A DNA stretch of 64,000 bases, taken from NCBI GenBank assembly GCA_030544215.1, contig JARZZO010000009.1, positions 56,725,129 to 56,789,128 on the forward strand. Reading direction: 5' to 3'. The DNA comes from Zantedeschia hybrid cultivar (Eukaryota > Streptophyta > Magnoliopsida > Alismatales > Araceae). Positions 22,656-36,439 of this stretch are shown here, one piece after another (positions within the stretch are counted from its first letter, which is position 1; each line of letters opens with the position of its first letter). The position numbers were made by a program, and so were the translations under genes. The notes below the pieces were generated by a model. It was not told the origin of the DNA, did not search any database, and saw only the letters and a program-made list of their open reading frames with translations.

Positions 22656-23811
22656 TTTCTATTTCCAACTCAAACTCGTGAGCGGGAACATAACCATCAT
22701 TAACATAATTGTTTCTATTTTGACACCTACAAAGCAGTTTATAAAAATGGGCTCCCAAAACTCAAAATTTGCGAACTTTATAAAAATTGAAGTAACTTAA
22801 TTATCTAACCAATGGTTGTAATTTCACCTTATTTGAACTTCTACATCAAAAATTGTGATTCACAAAATTTATTGTCTATTTAACTATGAAAATAGCCTAG
22901 TTCTCCTAATGGACTATATAAAACTTCTATTTAACGGGCCTAATTAACTAATAGACTATTTTCTACTTTATTAATATACTTAGTCCTATCATCTAACATG
23001 ATTATTGGGCCTTATAAAATCTCGATGAAAATAGATGATTCCCCTAGTGAGTCCTAGATTGGCTTATAATAATTCTCTTCCTGCAGTCTCTTCCTTAGAC
23101 AACGTGCTACTTGTGTTATCCCCGATGGCCTATCTAGCCCATTCAATCTAATTTTGGTTACACATTTACATCACTTAACTGTAAGAGTTTGCATAAAAAG
23201 AGTGCGGTGCACCCAAAGTGGCATGAGAATCAAGGTAGGATCCTAAGATGATCTAATTATAGTAATATACTAAAATATAAAGATAATGGATATTGCATAT
23301 TCTATAAAATTCTTGATTTATTAAGGTTGTCATATTCATAAAAATTTCCTAACATTTGCATAAATACCCTAAAATCTCTATCTAAAAATTACAGAATGTC
23401 CCTCATATTCATAGGAAAATATCTTCTTTGAACTACTACATTCCTTTTTTGTTTGTCTTAGCATTTCAAGATGAAACATTCACATTTGGACCTCCGGCCA
23501 TGACATTACCATTTTGTAAATTGTGAAGCTCAATTGATTTTTTGTTGTCTTACACATGCACATGATGATTATAAGTTGGTAGTTTTACAAGAATATAGGA
23601 GAAATCAAGGATTGCTATACTTTGGAAAGAATAAGCCCAAATTTTGTAAAAACAAAAATTCAAAAGTCTGCAAAAGTCCAATTTAAAAAATTAAAATAAA
23701 AAAAGTCAACTATTGTTGGGGAAGATACAAATTCAAACTTTAAAAATAAAAAATGTTCAATTTTTGAAACTAAACTCGAACATCAACCTTATTCAAAGCA
23801 AACTAAAAAGG
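22656..23811. other. Sequence between the two solo LTRs, no gene recognised
   Basis: AT-rich sequence without long frames. It is not the internal region of an element, because each neighbouring LTR has its own, different target duplication. Confidence 0.6.
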
Positions 23812-23816
23812 GTGAA

Positions 23817-25984
23817 TGTAAGGATTGAGGTTTTTGGGTCAGTTTCGGAGTCGGATCCCTTAGTTTGAGCCCTGGTAGGGCTGAGACTTAGCTCGACGCG
23901 GTTTAAACGGCATCCAGCAATGTAGATGTGTTTTAGGCTGTGCCACGTGGGCTGGCCTTGGGGCGCGAGAGTACAGTCCTTGTCATATCGTATGAATGGC
24001 GTCTTGTATGGACGACGCCATTTAAAGTACGACCCTGCTTTGTCAGAGTACGGCCCGGTCTTGTCATCTGAATGACGTCGGACTTGCACGACGTGTTTTA
24101 CCCAGCTTCTAGTTGACCCCGCGAACCCTCCTTCCTTTCCCTCATTCCCTCATCCCTCTTCTCTCTCCTCTCTTCCTCCGGCGAACCGGCGGCCCCCTTT
24201 CCCCCCTCCTTCCTTTCCTCTCTCCATTCCTCCTCTCCCTCCACTCCATTAACCTCCCAACTTCCTCCACTACCACCACCACCTCCTTCGCGACGTTTTT
24301 CTCTTCGGACGGCGGCCGACGTCCCGGTGGAGTAACGGCGTCCACGGCGGTACCGGCGGCGGCATGTGGCGAGGCGGGTTGGCGACTTGGAGTTAGAAGG
24401 AGTTCGAGTAACCGGTAGGGTGACGATTCCCGTTGTATTGTGTTTAAAAAATCATGTTTTCCCGCTTTAGAGTATGTTTAGGGGTATTCTTGGGGTGAAA
24501 ATACTAAATGCATGAAATGAGAAATTGGGCGTTTTAATGGGTATTTAGGTTCTTCTCCTCCTCTTCCACGTTTTTTGTGTTTTTGGCACGATTTGGGGAG
24601 GAAATCCCACCCCGTAGATCGGGAGAGGGCAGAGGAAGAACCTGTCTGTGAGGGTTAAATGGCGTCGAGGGACAGCGACGCCTTTTAGAAAGGCGGCTCC
24701 CACCCACGACGCGATTTAGCCCAATTAACAGACTCTGTCTCTGGACTGATGAGTGTCCAGGGACAGCGACGCCTTTCAAAAGGCAACTTGTGTGGGCGAT
24801 GCGTTTTAGGTGAAAATTCACTCCATAGCCTATCTCTGCTTCTGTCGCTATCAGGCAACGAGGGACAGCAACGCCTTTCAAAAGGCAGCTACATGTGACG
24901 ACGCGTTTTAGGCCATTTCCGAGGCCAGATTTCACATGAACCAGTTTAGGAGGCTTGAATGACGTCGGCCTTGGGCGACGCGATTCAAGACAGAATCACA
25001 TTAATTAATACTATTAACATATCTTCATACTGTTAGATAGTTTGGTTAATTGCATGCTTGAAATCGTACTCGAGGATGAGGATTTTTACGTGATCGAATC
25101 GCACTATGTTGTGTTCGTGCGACCGTGGACCTAGAGTGATAGTTGTAGCAGTTAGTCACCCTGTGTCGGTGTGGAAGGGACACAGCGCCGGTGTGGGAGT
25201 GGTGGGGTGACGCCTAGAGAGAGGGTCACCTGGTGTACCCCGGGGTTAGCTAGTATCGGTGTAGGAGTGGTACCTTTGGAGTGTCACTCGTGCTAGGGGA
25301 AGCAGGAACCACTTAGATCCAGTTTGGCCGGAGTAGGTAGCGTGCTATCCGAGGGGTTACTGTTTGGTCTCAGCGGGTCGGTGTTTCCCGCGTTCGGCCG
25401 TGTGGTTGGCGTGTTTTGCCGAGACGCTGGTTGTAGGCCCCTTGGTAGAATGGTTTCAGAGTATGCATATTACATTTCGAATGCATATGGCTTATATCGA
25501 GATTTAGGAGTAGTGATTATTGCTTTACTTGCTTACTTTATCTATATTTGTGTTGCTACAGTTGTGGGGTGCGTGAGTGGGCGGTGGGGATCGAAGGATC
25601 CCTACTGAGTCTTTTCGTTGAGACTCACCCCTGCGGTTTTCAGGTGAGGGTTCCAGGCAGGCCTAACGAGGAGAGTGCTTCTTTGAGTTGCGCGCCAGCA
25701 GCCGTTGTTCCAGGGTATGCCCCGACATAGTTGTTATTTTATTTTCTGGCCTGTACGCTTATTTATTTCTTTTCAATTGGAGTATGTAATTATTTGCTGT
25801 GTCGAGTCGCATTGTAATAACTTTTAGTTCTTGCACTTCCTTTTCAATTCAATGCGATGTGAATGTTTAGCTTAGTTTATTATTTATTTTTCAGACTTAT
25901 CTAGATCCTGGTTTGGCTCCAAATTAATGATTCAGTACCTATTTAGTAATCGGATCCCCGATTATAAGGTGGCGGGTCGTTACA
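23817..25984 (+). mobile_element. Solo LTR B (same family as A, 2168 bp)
   Basis: It begins TGTAAGGATTGAGG and ends GCGGGTCGTTACA. GTGAA at 23812-23816 and again at 25985-25989 is a perfect 5-bp target duplication. It aligns with solo LTR A from end to end, including a shared C/T-rich block (24120-24300), the hairpin modules and the CACTCGTGCT..GGGGAAGCAG region. No internal domain is present. The small frames inside are LTR-derived. Confidence 0.93.
23995..24986 (+). repeat. Eight 30-bp hairpin modules in solo LTR B
   Basis: The modules lie at 23995-24024, 24070-24099, 24657-24686, 24688-24717, 24778-24807, 24880-24909 and 24957-24986, plus a partial unit ending at 24777. All complete units are exactly 30 bp with the 10-10-10 layout seen in LTR A. 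Arms vary (GAATGGCGTC, AAATGGCGTC, AAAAGGCAGC on the left; GACGCCATTT, GACGCGTTTT on the right). The number and position of units differ from LTR A in the middle of the LTR, while the first and last are shared. Confidence 0.78.
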
Positions 25985-25989
25985 GTGAA

Positions 25990-28100
25990 AGTAGACACCT
26001 TCGTATTTTTTATACGAAGATGACATGGAATATGTTTTGCAATTATTTAGTGAATATAAAAGTGTTTAAACGAGTACATGGCATTGTTAAGAGTTTGACA
26101 ATATATATTTTGATTCTAGAAGGTCTAAATATAGGAAAAATAATGTAAAACTCTCATACTTGGACATTATTATAGAAAATTAGTTATTCTATATGATCAC
26201 ATAGAATGCTACAAAGAATCTACAATACATTACATTTTAATAAGTAAAATATAAATTATGTTGAATAAAATTACAAGTAATGGCATAACACATTAATTAG
26301 TAGGTGACAATGACATTTTGAATATAAATGCTTTCATCTTTTTAATTTTCGTAACGGTAGATGGACACGTAAAGTGGAATCCTATGCTGCACACGCGATA
26401 GTAACAAGGGTAAGGTAACGCACTTACTATATTTCTTTATTCTTTCCCCAAATGCATACCAGATCCCTTGCCCTCGAGTCTTTCTCCATATGACAAGAAA
26501 CATACTGAGGGCATCAAATGCAACATTCTACCCGATTATCGATTTTTTAGTCCTCAGATCTATTGATCCCCTCTTGATCTATTAAGGAATTGAAGCTCGC
26601 ACCATCTATGAAGGGTAAATCGAGTTTTGCTTAATAGATCTGAAACATCATCAGCCCTAATAATCTGAAAGTAGCATGATGGACATATGCTAAGGTGAGT
26701 TTGTTCATTTCTATTACTAGATAATGCCAAAGATTTAGCATCTACTCCCTATTTCATTACCTCTTTGTACAATGAAGTCTTTTTATCATCTTTTCTTTTT
26801 TGAAGTGAGTGATCATAATAGTTTTTCTATAATGTTTGATGATTGATCTCTGTGTGTTGATATTTTGATTTTCTATGCATGGTAAATCAAAGTTGTTTAA
26901 CTGGAAAACTAATACGCAATGGATGCGATCTTGATCAACTATCGATTTGTACATCTATCAAAAATAAATATTTTTTCTTGATCTAAAATTTGTGAATCAA
27001 CAATATCATGAAAATAAGATAAAAAATACTATATTCTGTGATCTACCATATTCTCAAAGAAATTTTAGTTATTTGATATTCTTGGTAACCTATTTCTATA
27101 ACAACACATATGATTTTGTATTTGTTTCCTTCTTCATCCTTTCCCTTTTTTGCCACATCCACTTTGTCACGAAGAATAATGATGATGAATCTTACAAGAT
27201 ATGACTTTATTACATATTTAAAATTGATCTATTGTTGGAATATTTTATATATTTAAATACATTCTACAAGTTTTTACCTTTGAAATACCACTCATTTTTT
27301 TTCTTTCAATGTTTTTGTGTTACTATGCATGATTGCTACAGATGGCCAATATCCTTTACCTCAAAATAACATATTATATCTTTACCTCAAAATAACATCT
27401 TCATATATTAGTTTTATCTTATAACTTTCTATAGGGTTTATTGCATGTAGTAATCCATTATAATCCAATACAAAATATTTATGAGTCAAACAACTTTCTT
27501 TAAATGATGATTTTGTGGTTATGATGATTATGGTATCAACATTTAGAGAGAATCTAACTTCCGGTTACTTGCATATTACTCAAATAGACTTAGAATTTAA
27601 CACATTGAAAAGCTTATATACCTTAAGCTTATAATATTATCTAACTTTAGATAAGTCATTATGATCTTTTATTAAAGGATTTAGGAGTTAACTGATCAAA
27701 TGTATATTATTGAGCTAAGTCAAGTGAAAAGTAATCGATTGTGCATGAAGCATAAAGTTTTACACTAGATACAAAATTGGGTAGCAACTAATTAGGCTCT
27801 AGATTCAATATAGAACATTCTTTTAACCCATAGGTCTATGAATGTGTTTCTGACCTTTTTTATAGTCATAGAATAGATCAAAATATAGGCAAAAGTATAG
27901 AAAAGGGAGAAAATTAACCAAGTTTACATTTCTTTCTCTTCATTCAATAGTTTTCATTAATTATTATGACTAAGTTGAGACTAGCAACACCATTTGTTGA
28001 AAAGATTGCCTATTCAACTAATTATATATAAAAATGACATCATTTTCAAAACAAATAAGAAACAACCATCTCTTACAAGTCAAAGGCCATGCCTCCTTTA
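25990..28100. other. Intergenic AT-rich sequence, no gene recognised
   Basis: Short frames only. No domain, repeat border or RNA gene was recognised in this stretch. Confidence 0.5.
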
Positions 28101-31100
28101 CCCTTTAAAAGGGGACTATGCACTATGACATTAAGTTATATTGTAGCAATCACAGAAACCAATTCAAGGCAAGATTGAGGCATTACTCAATTATGTTGAT
28201 CATTATTCATTCATGATTATTGGCATTATTCTCTTCACATTTGTGCATATTAATTACTATACTTTTATTCACCATTATTGTATACATCTCATATTTTTAT
28301 TCCATTGGATTACTTATAAGCCTAATGCAAACACATCATAACAAAAAGGAAATACATGACGCAATATGTAGCGTATCCTTTATTTTAACTTTCATGTTCT
28401 TATATGGTATTAGAGCTTCAAGATGCATCATTTAAAGCTTTATCACTTGCTCCTCCTTTACCACTCTTCTTGTTAGTCTAATGTATCCCTCCATACAGAC
28501 ACTACAATCTCGCATTGACAATCTTATTCATTGTTTCCTTACTATCAAACTTATTACATTACTCAGATTCTTACTATTCTCCATACTAAACATCTCATAG
28601 GACTTGTTGACATTTTAGTGCTTTGTCACTCGATAACATTATTGTTGATGAAAATAAAGATGTTGTTCCAAACCATCTAATAACACATTAGGATAATGAG
28701 ACTATCATCTTATTACCTAACTGATCACCTCACTTTTCTTACACATTTGACCTCATGCTAATGAAATGTCCATTTCTCAAAAGGTCTAGCAAGGTTTAAT
28801 TTTCTCTAAAGTTTAATTTGCATCTGTTACTTAAGCTTGTACAACTTCACATGCAACTTCAGACCTAAGAAAATTTATAACATGTCTATCTCTCATTTTC
28901 TACAACAAGCCAAGCATTATGCTGATGAATTATTATTGCTAGCCAACCACTCCCTCCAAAAGAATTTAATGTCGTCATTTTCAAACCTCTTGTTGTTATA
29001 CATTTTTTATTTACTTTTTCTCAATCATTATGCACAATTTCATTTACTAAATTTGATACCTACCTTATAGAGTTTAAATCTATCTTGTCGATGCACAAAT
29101 GCCGCATATTGCTAAGAAAGGTTAAAGAACACCTAAACTTGTGAAGTGTTCTTCTCATGCTCAATTTTAGTTTCCTCCTAATCATAGCTTTGGACATCTA
29201 CAATTTTTTAACACAACAATGGACAACATGCCCCTACAAATTGTTAAACCTCTAAGCACCATGGCACTTACTAATTAGTAGCATGATAGATAAAATGGTG
29301 CCTTAGGTCAAGGTATCCATGCTAGTACTCATATTGCTTAAGTCTCACCATTGTTGCATCTTGCACTACATGATGCATGCTTTCTAGACACTAATATTAT
29401 CCGTCCAATTATCAATAATCTACACAATACACCTTCATTTTTCAATCTTTTCCTTCATCTTGATCCTCATATTACATAACATCCCACATGTTCCTTAAAT
29501 GACTAAAGATTTCTTAGCAATTTAAAAATTCACTCAAGATACTGAGTGTTTCATTGATTTCACCTTTTCTTATTTATTATATCAAATAAATAAAGAAGCC
29601 ACTACATAGGTCCAGGTGATGACATGTTAAATTCTTCATCTTCTTATCAATCTCTTATAGGTGAATACACCTACAAGATTGTAGCATGTGTACTTAAGAG
29701 ATTTACATAGTGTACTAATTATTTAATAAAGTCTCAATCACATGTACTTGTCAGTCATATTACTATTTCGATCCTTCTGTTAGTTGATGATTTTTTCTGA
29801 ATATTCTTGGTTGTTTCTAATGTGTCAGATGTCAAATACCTTAAACTTATTTATGAAATTTCACATCCTTCTTGGACAACAACTTAACCCCAAAATCAAA
29901 TTTGTTCAAACCAACTGAGGAGACAAATTTCATCATTTATCCTCTATCTTTTCCTTAATGACATATTATATTGAGTTGCTACCCATAACACGCACACATA
30001 CAGACACAGTGGTGATGTTGAATGATGCATTTGTAAATATTATTGGACTTTCCCTTGTAGGACATGCTTCCATCCCTTATCATATTAGACCTTTGGCATG
30101 GACACATCCATCTATTGCATAAGCCACATGCCAAGATCCATTCTTCATGGAATCTCACTTTTCTATAAAGTGTACAGAAGTCCCCAAGTATATGCTTCTC
30201 AAAGCCATTTGTTGTACATACTATTTCATGAAAATCTATAACAATTACAAATTTTCTTTTTGCATAGTCCATTTTTTTTTATAAATTACAACCTTTCATT
30301 ATAATTGCTTCTATCTCAAGTACAACATGGGACATAGTTTCCATGTTTGACATACCAAATTTGCTGAAATGATCTTTACCCTCAACATTTCGATTTTAGG
30401 AGCCCCCCCCACCCCACTCTACCCTTATCTACTTTTTCTATTCCTATGCCATTCTTTTTGTAAGTAATGTACTTCTCATTGGTGCCACTCCTTTTGATAG
30501 TCCTATGAGCATAGTTTTTCCTTTGACACCTTCTTCTCCATCAAACAACTTTGTCATGGCTAATCCCAATGTCATTTGCTTGTGCTTTAGCATACATGCC
30601 ATTAAACCTCCCAATGCTCCTATTATCCGACCCCCTCACTTAGAAGTAGTTATAGCTACACATTGTCACTATACAATCCTTCAACACATGACTAGACCCA
30701 AGGCAACCACTAAACATTTCCCTTCCTAAGCTCTTTATTACGACTCTCCCTAAGATAGTATCTACTTGTTTCCCTAAAGCTAATCAACACTCTCAATGGT
30801 GCACCATAATAGTTGAAAAGATTAATGTACTTCTTAAAAATGACATTTGGAAGGTTGTTCCTTATCATCGGTAAATGAATGCCATTGATTATTAATGGCT
30901 ATTTCACATCAAAAGGAAATTGGATGGCTCCATTGATAGATATAAATCTTGTCTTGTAGTTAAAGGGTATAACCAACTAGAAAGGTACGAGTACACTAAA
31001 CCTTCAGCCCAATTATATGCCCCATGACAATTACAGTCATTCTCTCTGTAGCATTAATCATCCACAATCGGCCTATACATCAACTTGATGCCAACAATGC

Positions 31101-32480
31101 TTTTTCATATATCGTTCATGGTTAAAAACTTAACTTTCTTAGTTAGACTTACCTAAACCATGTTCGCCTCTTTCATAAGTCCCATTATGGTTTAAAATAG
31201 ACTTTGAGAGCTTAATTCCTCAAGTTGAGTAAATTTCTTCTTCACCTTGGATTTCAAGGATCTTGAATAGATGCTAGTATGTTCATCATGGTCTTTCCCT
31301 TTGTATGTTAGTATATATTATCTCACTCCCAAAAATTTTGAAGCCATAAAACTCATCATCCAACAACTCACCTCAAAGCTTGCCTTTAAAGATTTGCTAC
31401 AGCTTCATTATTTCCTGGGCATCAAAATCCTTAGAACACTTAATGGTTTGTTATTTTCCTAAGAAAATGTTTCCTCCATACTCTTTTACCACATTGAAAT
31501 GCTTGACATCCATGGTGTTCTTTGCCTATGTAATATGTCATCGTGACATGTCTAGATATCGAATTCGTTATAAAAACCTTCTTAATTTATATATGCACCT
31601 ATAGTCTTCACTATCAAGCTATAAAATGGATATTATGCTACCTTCAACATACATAATACTTAGGTCTATTTTTCTCTACTATAACATGTTCTCTCATCAT
31701 AGCCTACTTTGACACAAATTGGGTAAATTTCAATCATTAGTGGTCTAATGGAGGATTTCTCATTTTGGTTCACTCCACTCTATTTAGTCACCTAAGAAAC
31801 ACCCACTGTTACAAGGTCTTCTACATAAGCTAAATATCATGTTGTCTCTTGTACACGAGTGAAAATTATTGGCTTTGATCTCTTTACATACATGAATTGG
31901 GCGTCAAATTTATGAGTGATTTCAATACTTTAAGTGCAGGATATCTCTCTTTCCATCCTATTTTTCATACTCATACTAAACACATCAACATCAATCACCT
32001 CTTCATTCATGATTAAATTACTAAATACACCTCTTCATTTATGATCAAATTACTATAAAAGACCTCAATTGTTACATCTCTACATATGATCAAGTTGATG
32101 ATCCTATAATGAAAGGACTATCCTTACACATTTTACTTCTTTGTATGCCAAGCTTTAAATTCTCCCTTAAGAATATTTTGCTTGCAAAGGCATATTGGAG
32201 CAATGAGAGCAAAATGATTCAAGCAAGAATGGAATCCTCAAGTATGCTTATCACTTTATAGTCATGATGTTGCATAGCACTGTTCTCTTCGTAGCAGTGC
32301 ATATTACTACCCATTCATTTACCATTATTTTATGAACCTTTTTATCCTTTTGCTTCCTATTACTTTGTAACCTTGGGTAAGTATAGAGAATGGAACTCAA
32401 GCTAGCCCGAATCTACACAATACATTCTAATCCATACATTTATAGTTTGCATTAGCATTTGGTTTAAAAGATTACACCCA
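28100..32480 (+). mobile_element. Old, heavily mutated Ty1/copia relic
   Basis: TGGTATTAGAGCTT at 28405-28418 is an initiator-Met-type primer-binding site. Downstream, in shifting frames with many stops, are RT pieces: KRKLDGSIDRYKS near 30905, a long gap of decayed RT, the IIQQLTSKLAFKDL..LHYFLGIKI motif at 31350-31430, and an RNase H remnant near 31800 (PTVTRSSTEAKYH). Weakly similar sequence before 28400 and at about 32200-32400 (GTGCATATTA..ACCATTATT) probably represents the eroded LTRs. Borders are approximate. It is a different subfamily from the two elements at 1-17916, since its RT is of the more common copia type. Confidence 0.75.
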
Positions 32481-32651
32481 TACTTCTAATGGGTTGGGTT
32501 ATCAAGTAACTCAAATTAAATCTGTTCTAACCTATTTCAATGTGCACGTCACTATAGATTGGATCACTAATATTTAAGTCCACAGGCATCCAAAGATATC
32601 TATTCCTATCCACATTCTATAAATAAATTATGTTTAAATCATTCAATGTGT

Positions 32652-32668
32652 TATATATATATATATAT

Positions 32669-32699
<31 letters not shown>

Positions 32700-32703
32700 T
32701 ATA
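32652..32703. repeat. Microsatellite (TA)n-(TAGA)n
   Basis: A run of TA repeats passes directly into at least seven TAGA repeats and then back to TATATAG. It is a compound simple repeat and likely polymorphic. Confidence 0.9.
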
Positions 32704-33689
32704 GGGACCATATCTCCTCCTGAGCAGATAGAGATGTGTGTTGTAGATTGTTTTTAAGTGTGGACATACCGATATAATAGTTTGTTTTTTTCATTCTTTT
32801 TCAATTATTTTCTTCTTTGAATGTGATTCATTAAATTTTCTATAATGGTACATAGGAGTTTTCAGTCTTCAAACTATTAATTTTGAATAGTCTATGCTCC
32901 GCAATAGAGTCGGTCTCAAATCACACATGCTTCAATCTGTGTAGAATTGGGTCACATCTAAATTAAGACATCTCCCTATCCAATCCATGCCACCCGTGGA
33001 TGAGCACAAAGGAGTATCTAACCTGATTCAGACTCACTCAGAGAGAGTTTGAATAAAACAATTTGGCCTTCAGTATGCAATAGTTTACGTATAGATGAGG
33101 TCATCTGTTAGTCTGCTCTGACCCATTTATAACCCAAATTTTCCCTTACTTAAGTCAAACATAAAGAGAAAGAATCAAAGAAAATTTAAAGCCAATAAAA
33201 TTATTGTCAAGGGTACTTCTCACTTGTGCAATGCGAGTAGTAATATATTTGCTTGGCCAACAGTTGTAGAAGATACTCTCTGCGTAACTTCTTATCCTCC
33301 TTTTCCCCAACACAGCACTCTGAACACAGTTGTTCAGAGGAGGATTAAGAGGTCGCTACATGGAGATCAGATGTGGCCTCCACCTCAAATGAGGACAACT
33401 ATTTTGTCTTTTTCCTTGCTCACGTCATGCCTTCCTGACGTCCTAATCTGTGTGTCCAACATAATGCTTGACCCATCGCATGGTGGCCCCATAAACACCC
33501 AAGCACCCTCCATCCTAGGTTTTGCTCTCTCAGAAGGAAGAGATCGAAAGAAGAACAAAAGGTTAATTATAAGGTTAATATCTAGGGTCCATAATTCTCC
33601 CCTATAATTCCAAAAATGGCGCCTAACACTTGCTTCCTTTTCCTATTTCCATGGGAAATTATTTGGCTTAGTATTCTCGTAGCCCCAAT

Positions 33690-33960
33690 TTGTTTGCATA
33701 ATAAGTTATTCGGAATTATTTATTCAGAATAACGTATACTAGAATAAGAAGTGTTTAGTTTTGATAGTTATGTGAGACCCACTAACGGAATATGAAGAAT
33801 AAATAATTCTTAGGTCTAAGATCGAATTACTTATTCTCCTTATTCTATTATAAAATAATTCTAATGCGGTATAAGTCATTTCATCCATCAAATTAAAATT
33901 AATCTTATTTTAATAATAAAGAAGTCTTATTCTTCTTTAATTTTACAAACAACAACGTGG
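33690..33960. repeat. Probable AT-rich MITE-like element
   Basis: The words AATAAGTTATTCGGAATTATTTATTC near 33700 and their loose complements near 33820-33940 (TTACTTATTCTCCTTATTC, AATAAAGAAGTCTTATTC) suggest an inverted-repeat element. I could not fix its ends or a target duplication, so this is a weak call. Confidence 0.3.
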
Positions 33961-33999
33961 GGCTTAACGTCTAGAAGGAGACTGTGGTCCTCTGAATGA

Positions 34000-35180
34000 G
34001 AGGTCCAAAGAGCTGTTAAGGACACAGGTTATTCTCTTGCCTTCCTGTTCATTACCACTCAATAAGACGTACGTGCACAGTAACTTGCCTAACACACCAC
34101 CAAACAGAAGAAGGAACTTCCCAGAATGCCCCTAGGGCAATCACTCTTCCGAAAATATCCCTGTCCCCTTTCCCAGCACGAAACATGACCTCGCCGCCAT
34201 AAGGAGGGGGCGGGCCTACGAGGGCGTGGGCCCGCCTTGTTGGAATCTGCCATAAATGGAGAGAGAGAGCTGGGGCTGTACACGTGAGGTGAGGAGTGGT
34301 CAAGGGCGGGGGCGTTTTGGGAATAACAGCGTCTCTTTGGGGATGAGCCGTTGTGGTAACCCCAGCCCAGAATCCTAAGCCAAGCGAGAAGGTAGTAGTA
34401 ATGGTGGGAGGGTGGGTGTGTGGTGAGCCATGCAGGCCCCTGCGTGGCTCACAGAGCCATTTAATGTTGGGGGTTGGCACTCCCACATGAATCCCAAGCC
34501 AACCACTCCCTCCCAAAAACCTCAAAAAAAAAAATTGAAGGGGAAGAAGAACTTGGAAATTAGGAAGCGAGTGTTATGTCAGCCAGCTCCATGGCACACA
34601 CAAACAGTGACGGACGTAGAAATTTTGTTCAGTGAAATTATTGGAATATTAGGTCATAAACATGATTGGGTCAATGAGATCTTGAGCTAGATCATATAAG
34701 ATTCTGAGTTGAGTAAGTGGGATCCTGAACTGAGTTAGTAGGATCTTAGATTAAATTGTTTTGAGTTAATCCAATAAATTTGACAAAATCTAGTGGGATC
34801 CCAACATCCTATTGAATGAATGCTAGATCAGTCACTAACCACAAACATAAGAGAGGGAGGAGGAAAAAGTAATTTAAACTAGGCAAAGTTCGCACATCAA
34901 ATTTATATATCTAAATATATATATATAGTCTCGATAGTTGCAATATTCTTGCCCTATTTAAAATTCATTTAGTTAGATTAAGATCCAACAATTCAAACAA
35001 AGAAAGAGTAAATGAAACAAAATGAATTCTCAGGTGGGTTCGCGCCCCATGTCTCACGGGTGAGAAATGTGCACGTGCCTTTCTCGCGTGCGGGATGTGG
35101 AGCAAGCATGAGGCCATCTACGTGCGAGAAGCTCTCATGTTTTAGTTCAAAAAGCTGAAATCCATGGATTTAGACTAATC
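34000..35180. other. Intergenic sequence with an open but unsupported minus frame
   Basis: A minus-strand frame of 157 residues (34052-34525) runs open in GC-rich sequence but shows no domain, no splice context and no repeat of itself in the window. The rest of the stretch has nothing I recognise. Confidence 0.35.
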
Positions 35181-35271
35181 AATGTTTAGATTTTTATTTT
35201 ATTTTTTAATTAACGTATCGTCTAGTACTATTCTCCATGAATTTTTGGACACCGAAGGTATCCCAATACAC

Positions 35272-35450
35272 AGGTACGGTCTAACCATGCATATTAACTT
35301 GTTTGGCCATATAATAACATTATCTTTTGGGAAATATGCCAGGTACGGTCTATTATATTTGCATATATATTACATATACACAGGTGCGGTCTATTATATT
35401 TACATATATATTATACATATACACCAATTATCTTTTGGGAAATATGCCAA
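35272..35450 (+). repeat. Short local tandem duplication
   Basis: CAGGTACGGTCTA or CAGGTGCGGTCTA occurs three times (about 35271, 35340, 35382), twice followed by TTATATTTRCATATATATTA. TTATCTTTTGGGAAATATGCCA occurs twice (about 35321 and 35428). The pattern indicates a local duplication of about 40-110 bp. Confidence 0.7.
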
Positions 35451-36439
35451 AAATTTCGACTTGGAAACGTGCGGTTGATGAAGTCATGATCTTTCGACTA
35501 TACTACCCTTGCCACTCTTTGTTGGATTTACTTTAATTTCTTTTTAAACTTGTGCTGCTTATTCTAGTATAGCTAGTGACATGGGCTCCATGTATACAAG
35601 CATTGAAGATTTCTTTGTCTTCTTTGATTAATTTCCTATTGTGCATTTGAGTTTGATACGGTAATTAAATTTCATTAATTACAGTTCTACTGGAAGATAT
35701 GCTCTTAATTGGTTTATTCAATGATCAGTAACACGTACAGATTAATGTCATCTCCCAAAACATAAGTATGCTGCTGACATGATGTAGCTTGATTTAGGCC
35801 AAAACAAATCTGATTCTTAATTAGGCACCATTTGGAAACAACTTAGAAGTCGATCAACATGATTTGGTTCAAGAAACTTAGTTCTTGTTAATTACTTTTC
35901 CTTTTCACATTGAAGAAAAATAATTCAAATTATTATTTCCCAATGAAGCGCACGTTTTCTGATCTTCGCTGATGACTTTAAGTGTTACCTATACATGATC
36001 CAAATGTGTACATGGTTGTCAGTTCACTCAGTGAAATTTTTTATAACTTCAGCGTCATCACTAAGCTTGTTCAATTTGTTTGAAGGTGTACACATGATCA
36101 GGAATAATTTCTAATAAATTAACTTCCTGTTGTCATGGAAATTAAAAAACTTGTTATCTCTAGCTATTTTTTGATCCACACATCTTTCTCAAAACTGGGT
36201 TGACCCTGTGTATCTTTGTAGAATTAATCCATATGTCCACAGATGTAAACTTTCCCTGAGTGATCGCTTTAAACAGTAAGAGTAGTGTAATTATCCATAT
36301 TCTTCATTTCATGTAACAGTGACTTCTTGAAAGCAACTTGTGTTTCACAGAGATTGTAGAAATACCTACGTAAGAAACTTCAAACGATCGCCAACCAGAC
36401 CAAAATTCTAGTTTGGTAGACGTCATTCTTTTCACACTG

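Noticed and set aside
24113..24418. Ser/Pro/Leu-rich 101-residue frame
   Set aside because: It lies in the C/T-rich block of solo LTR B and recurs with changes in LTR A.
20536..25984. Reading the two related 2.1-kb repeats as the 5' and 3' LTRs of one element
   Set aside because: Each has its own target duplication (ATCTC/ATCTA and GTGAA/GTGAA) and the 1.2 kb between them holds no primer-binding site or coding sequence.
34052..34525. Minus-strand 157-residue frame as a small gene
   Set aside because: No recognisable domain, low-complexity Pro/Thr/His content, and no support from splice sites or repeats.
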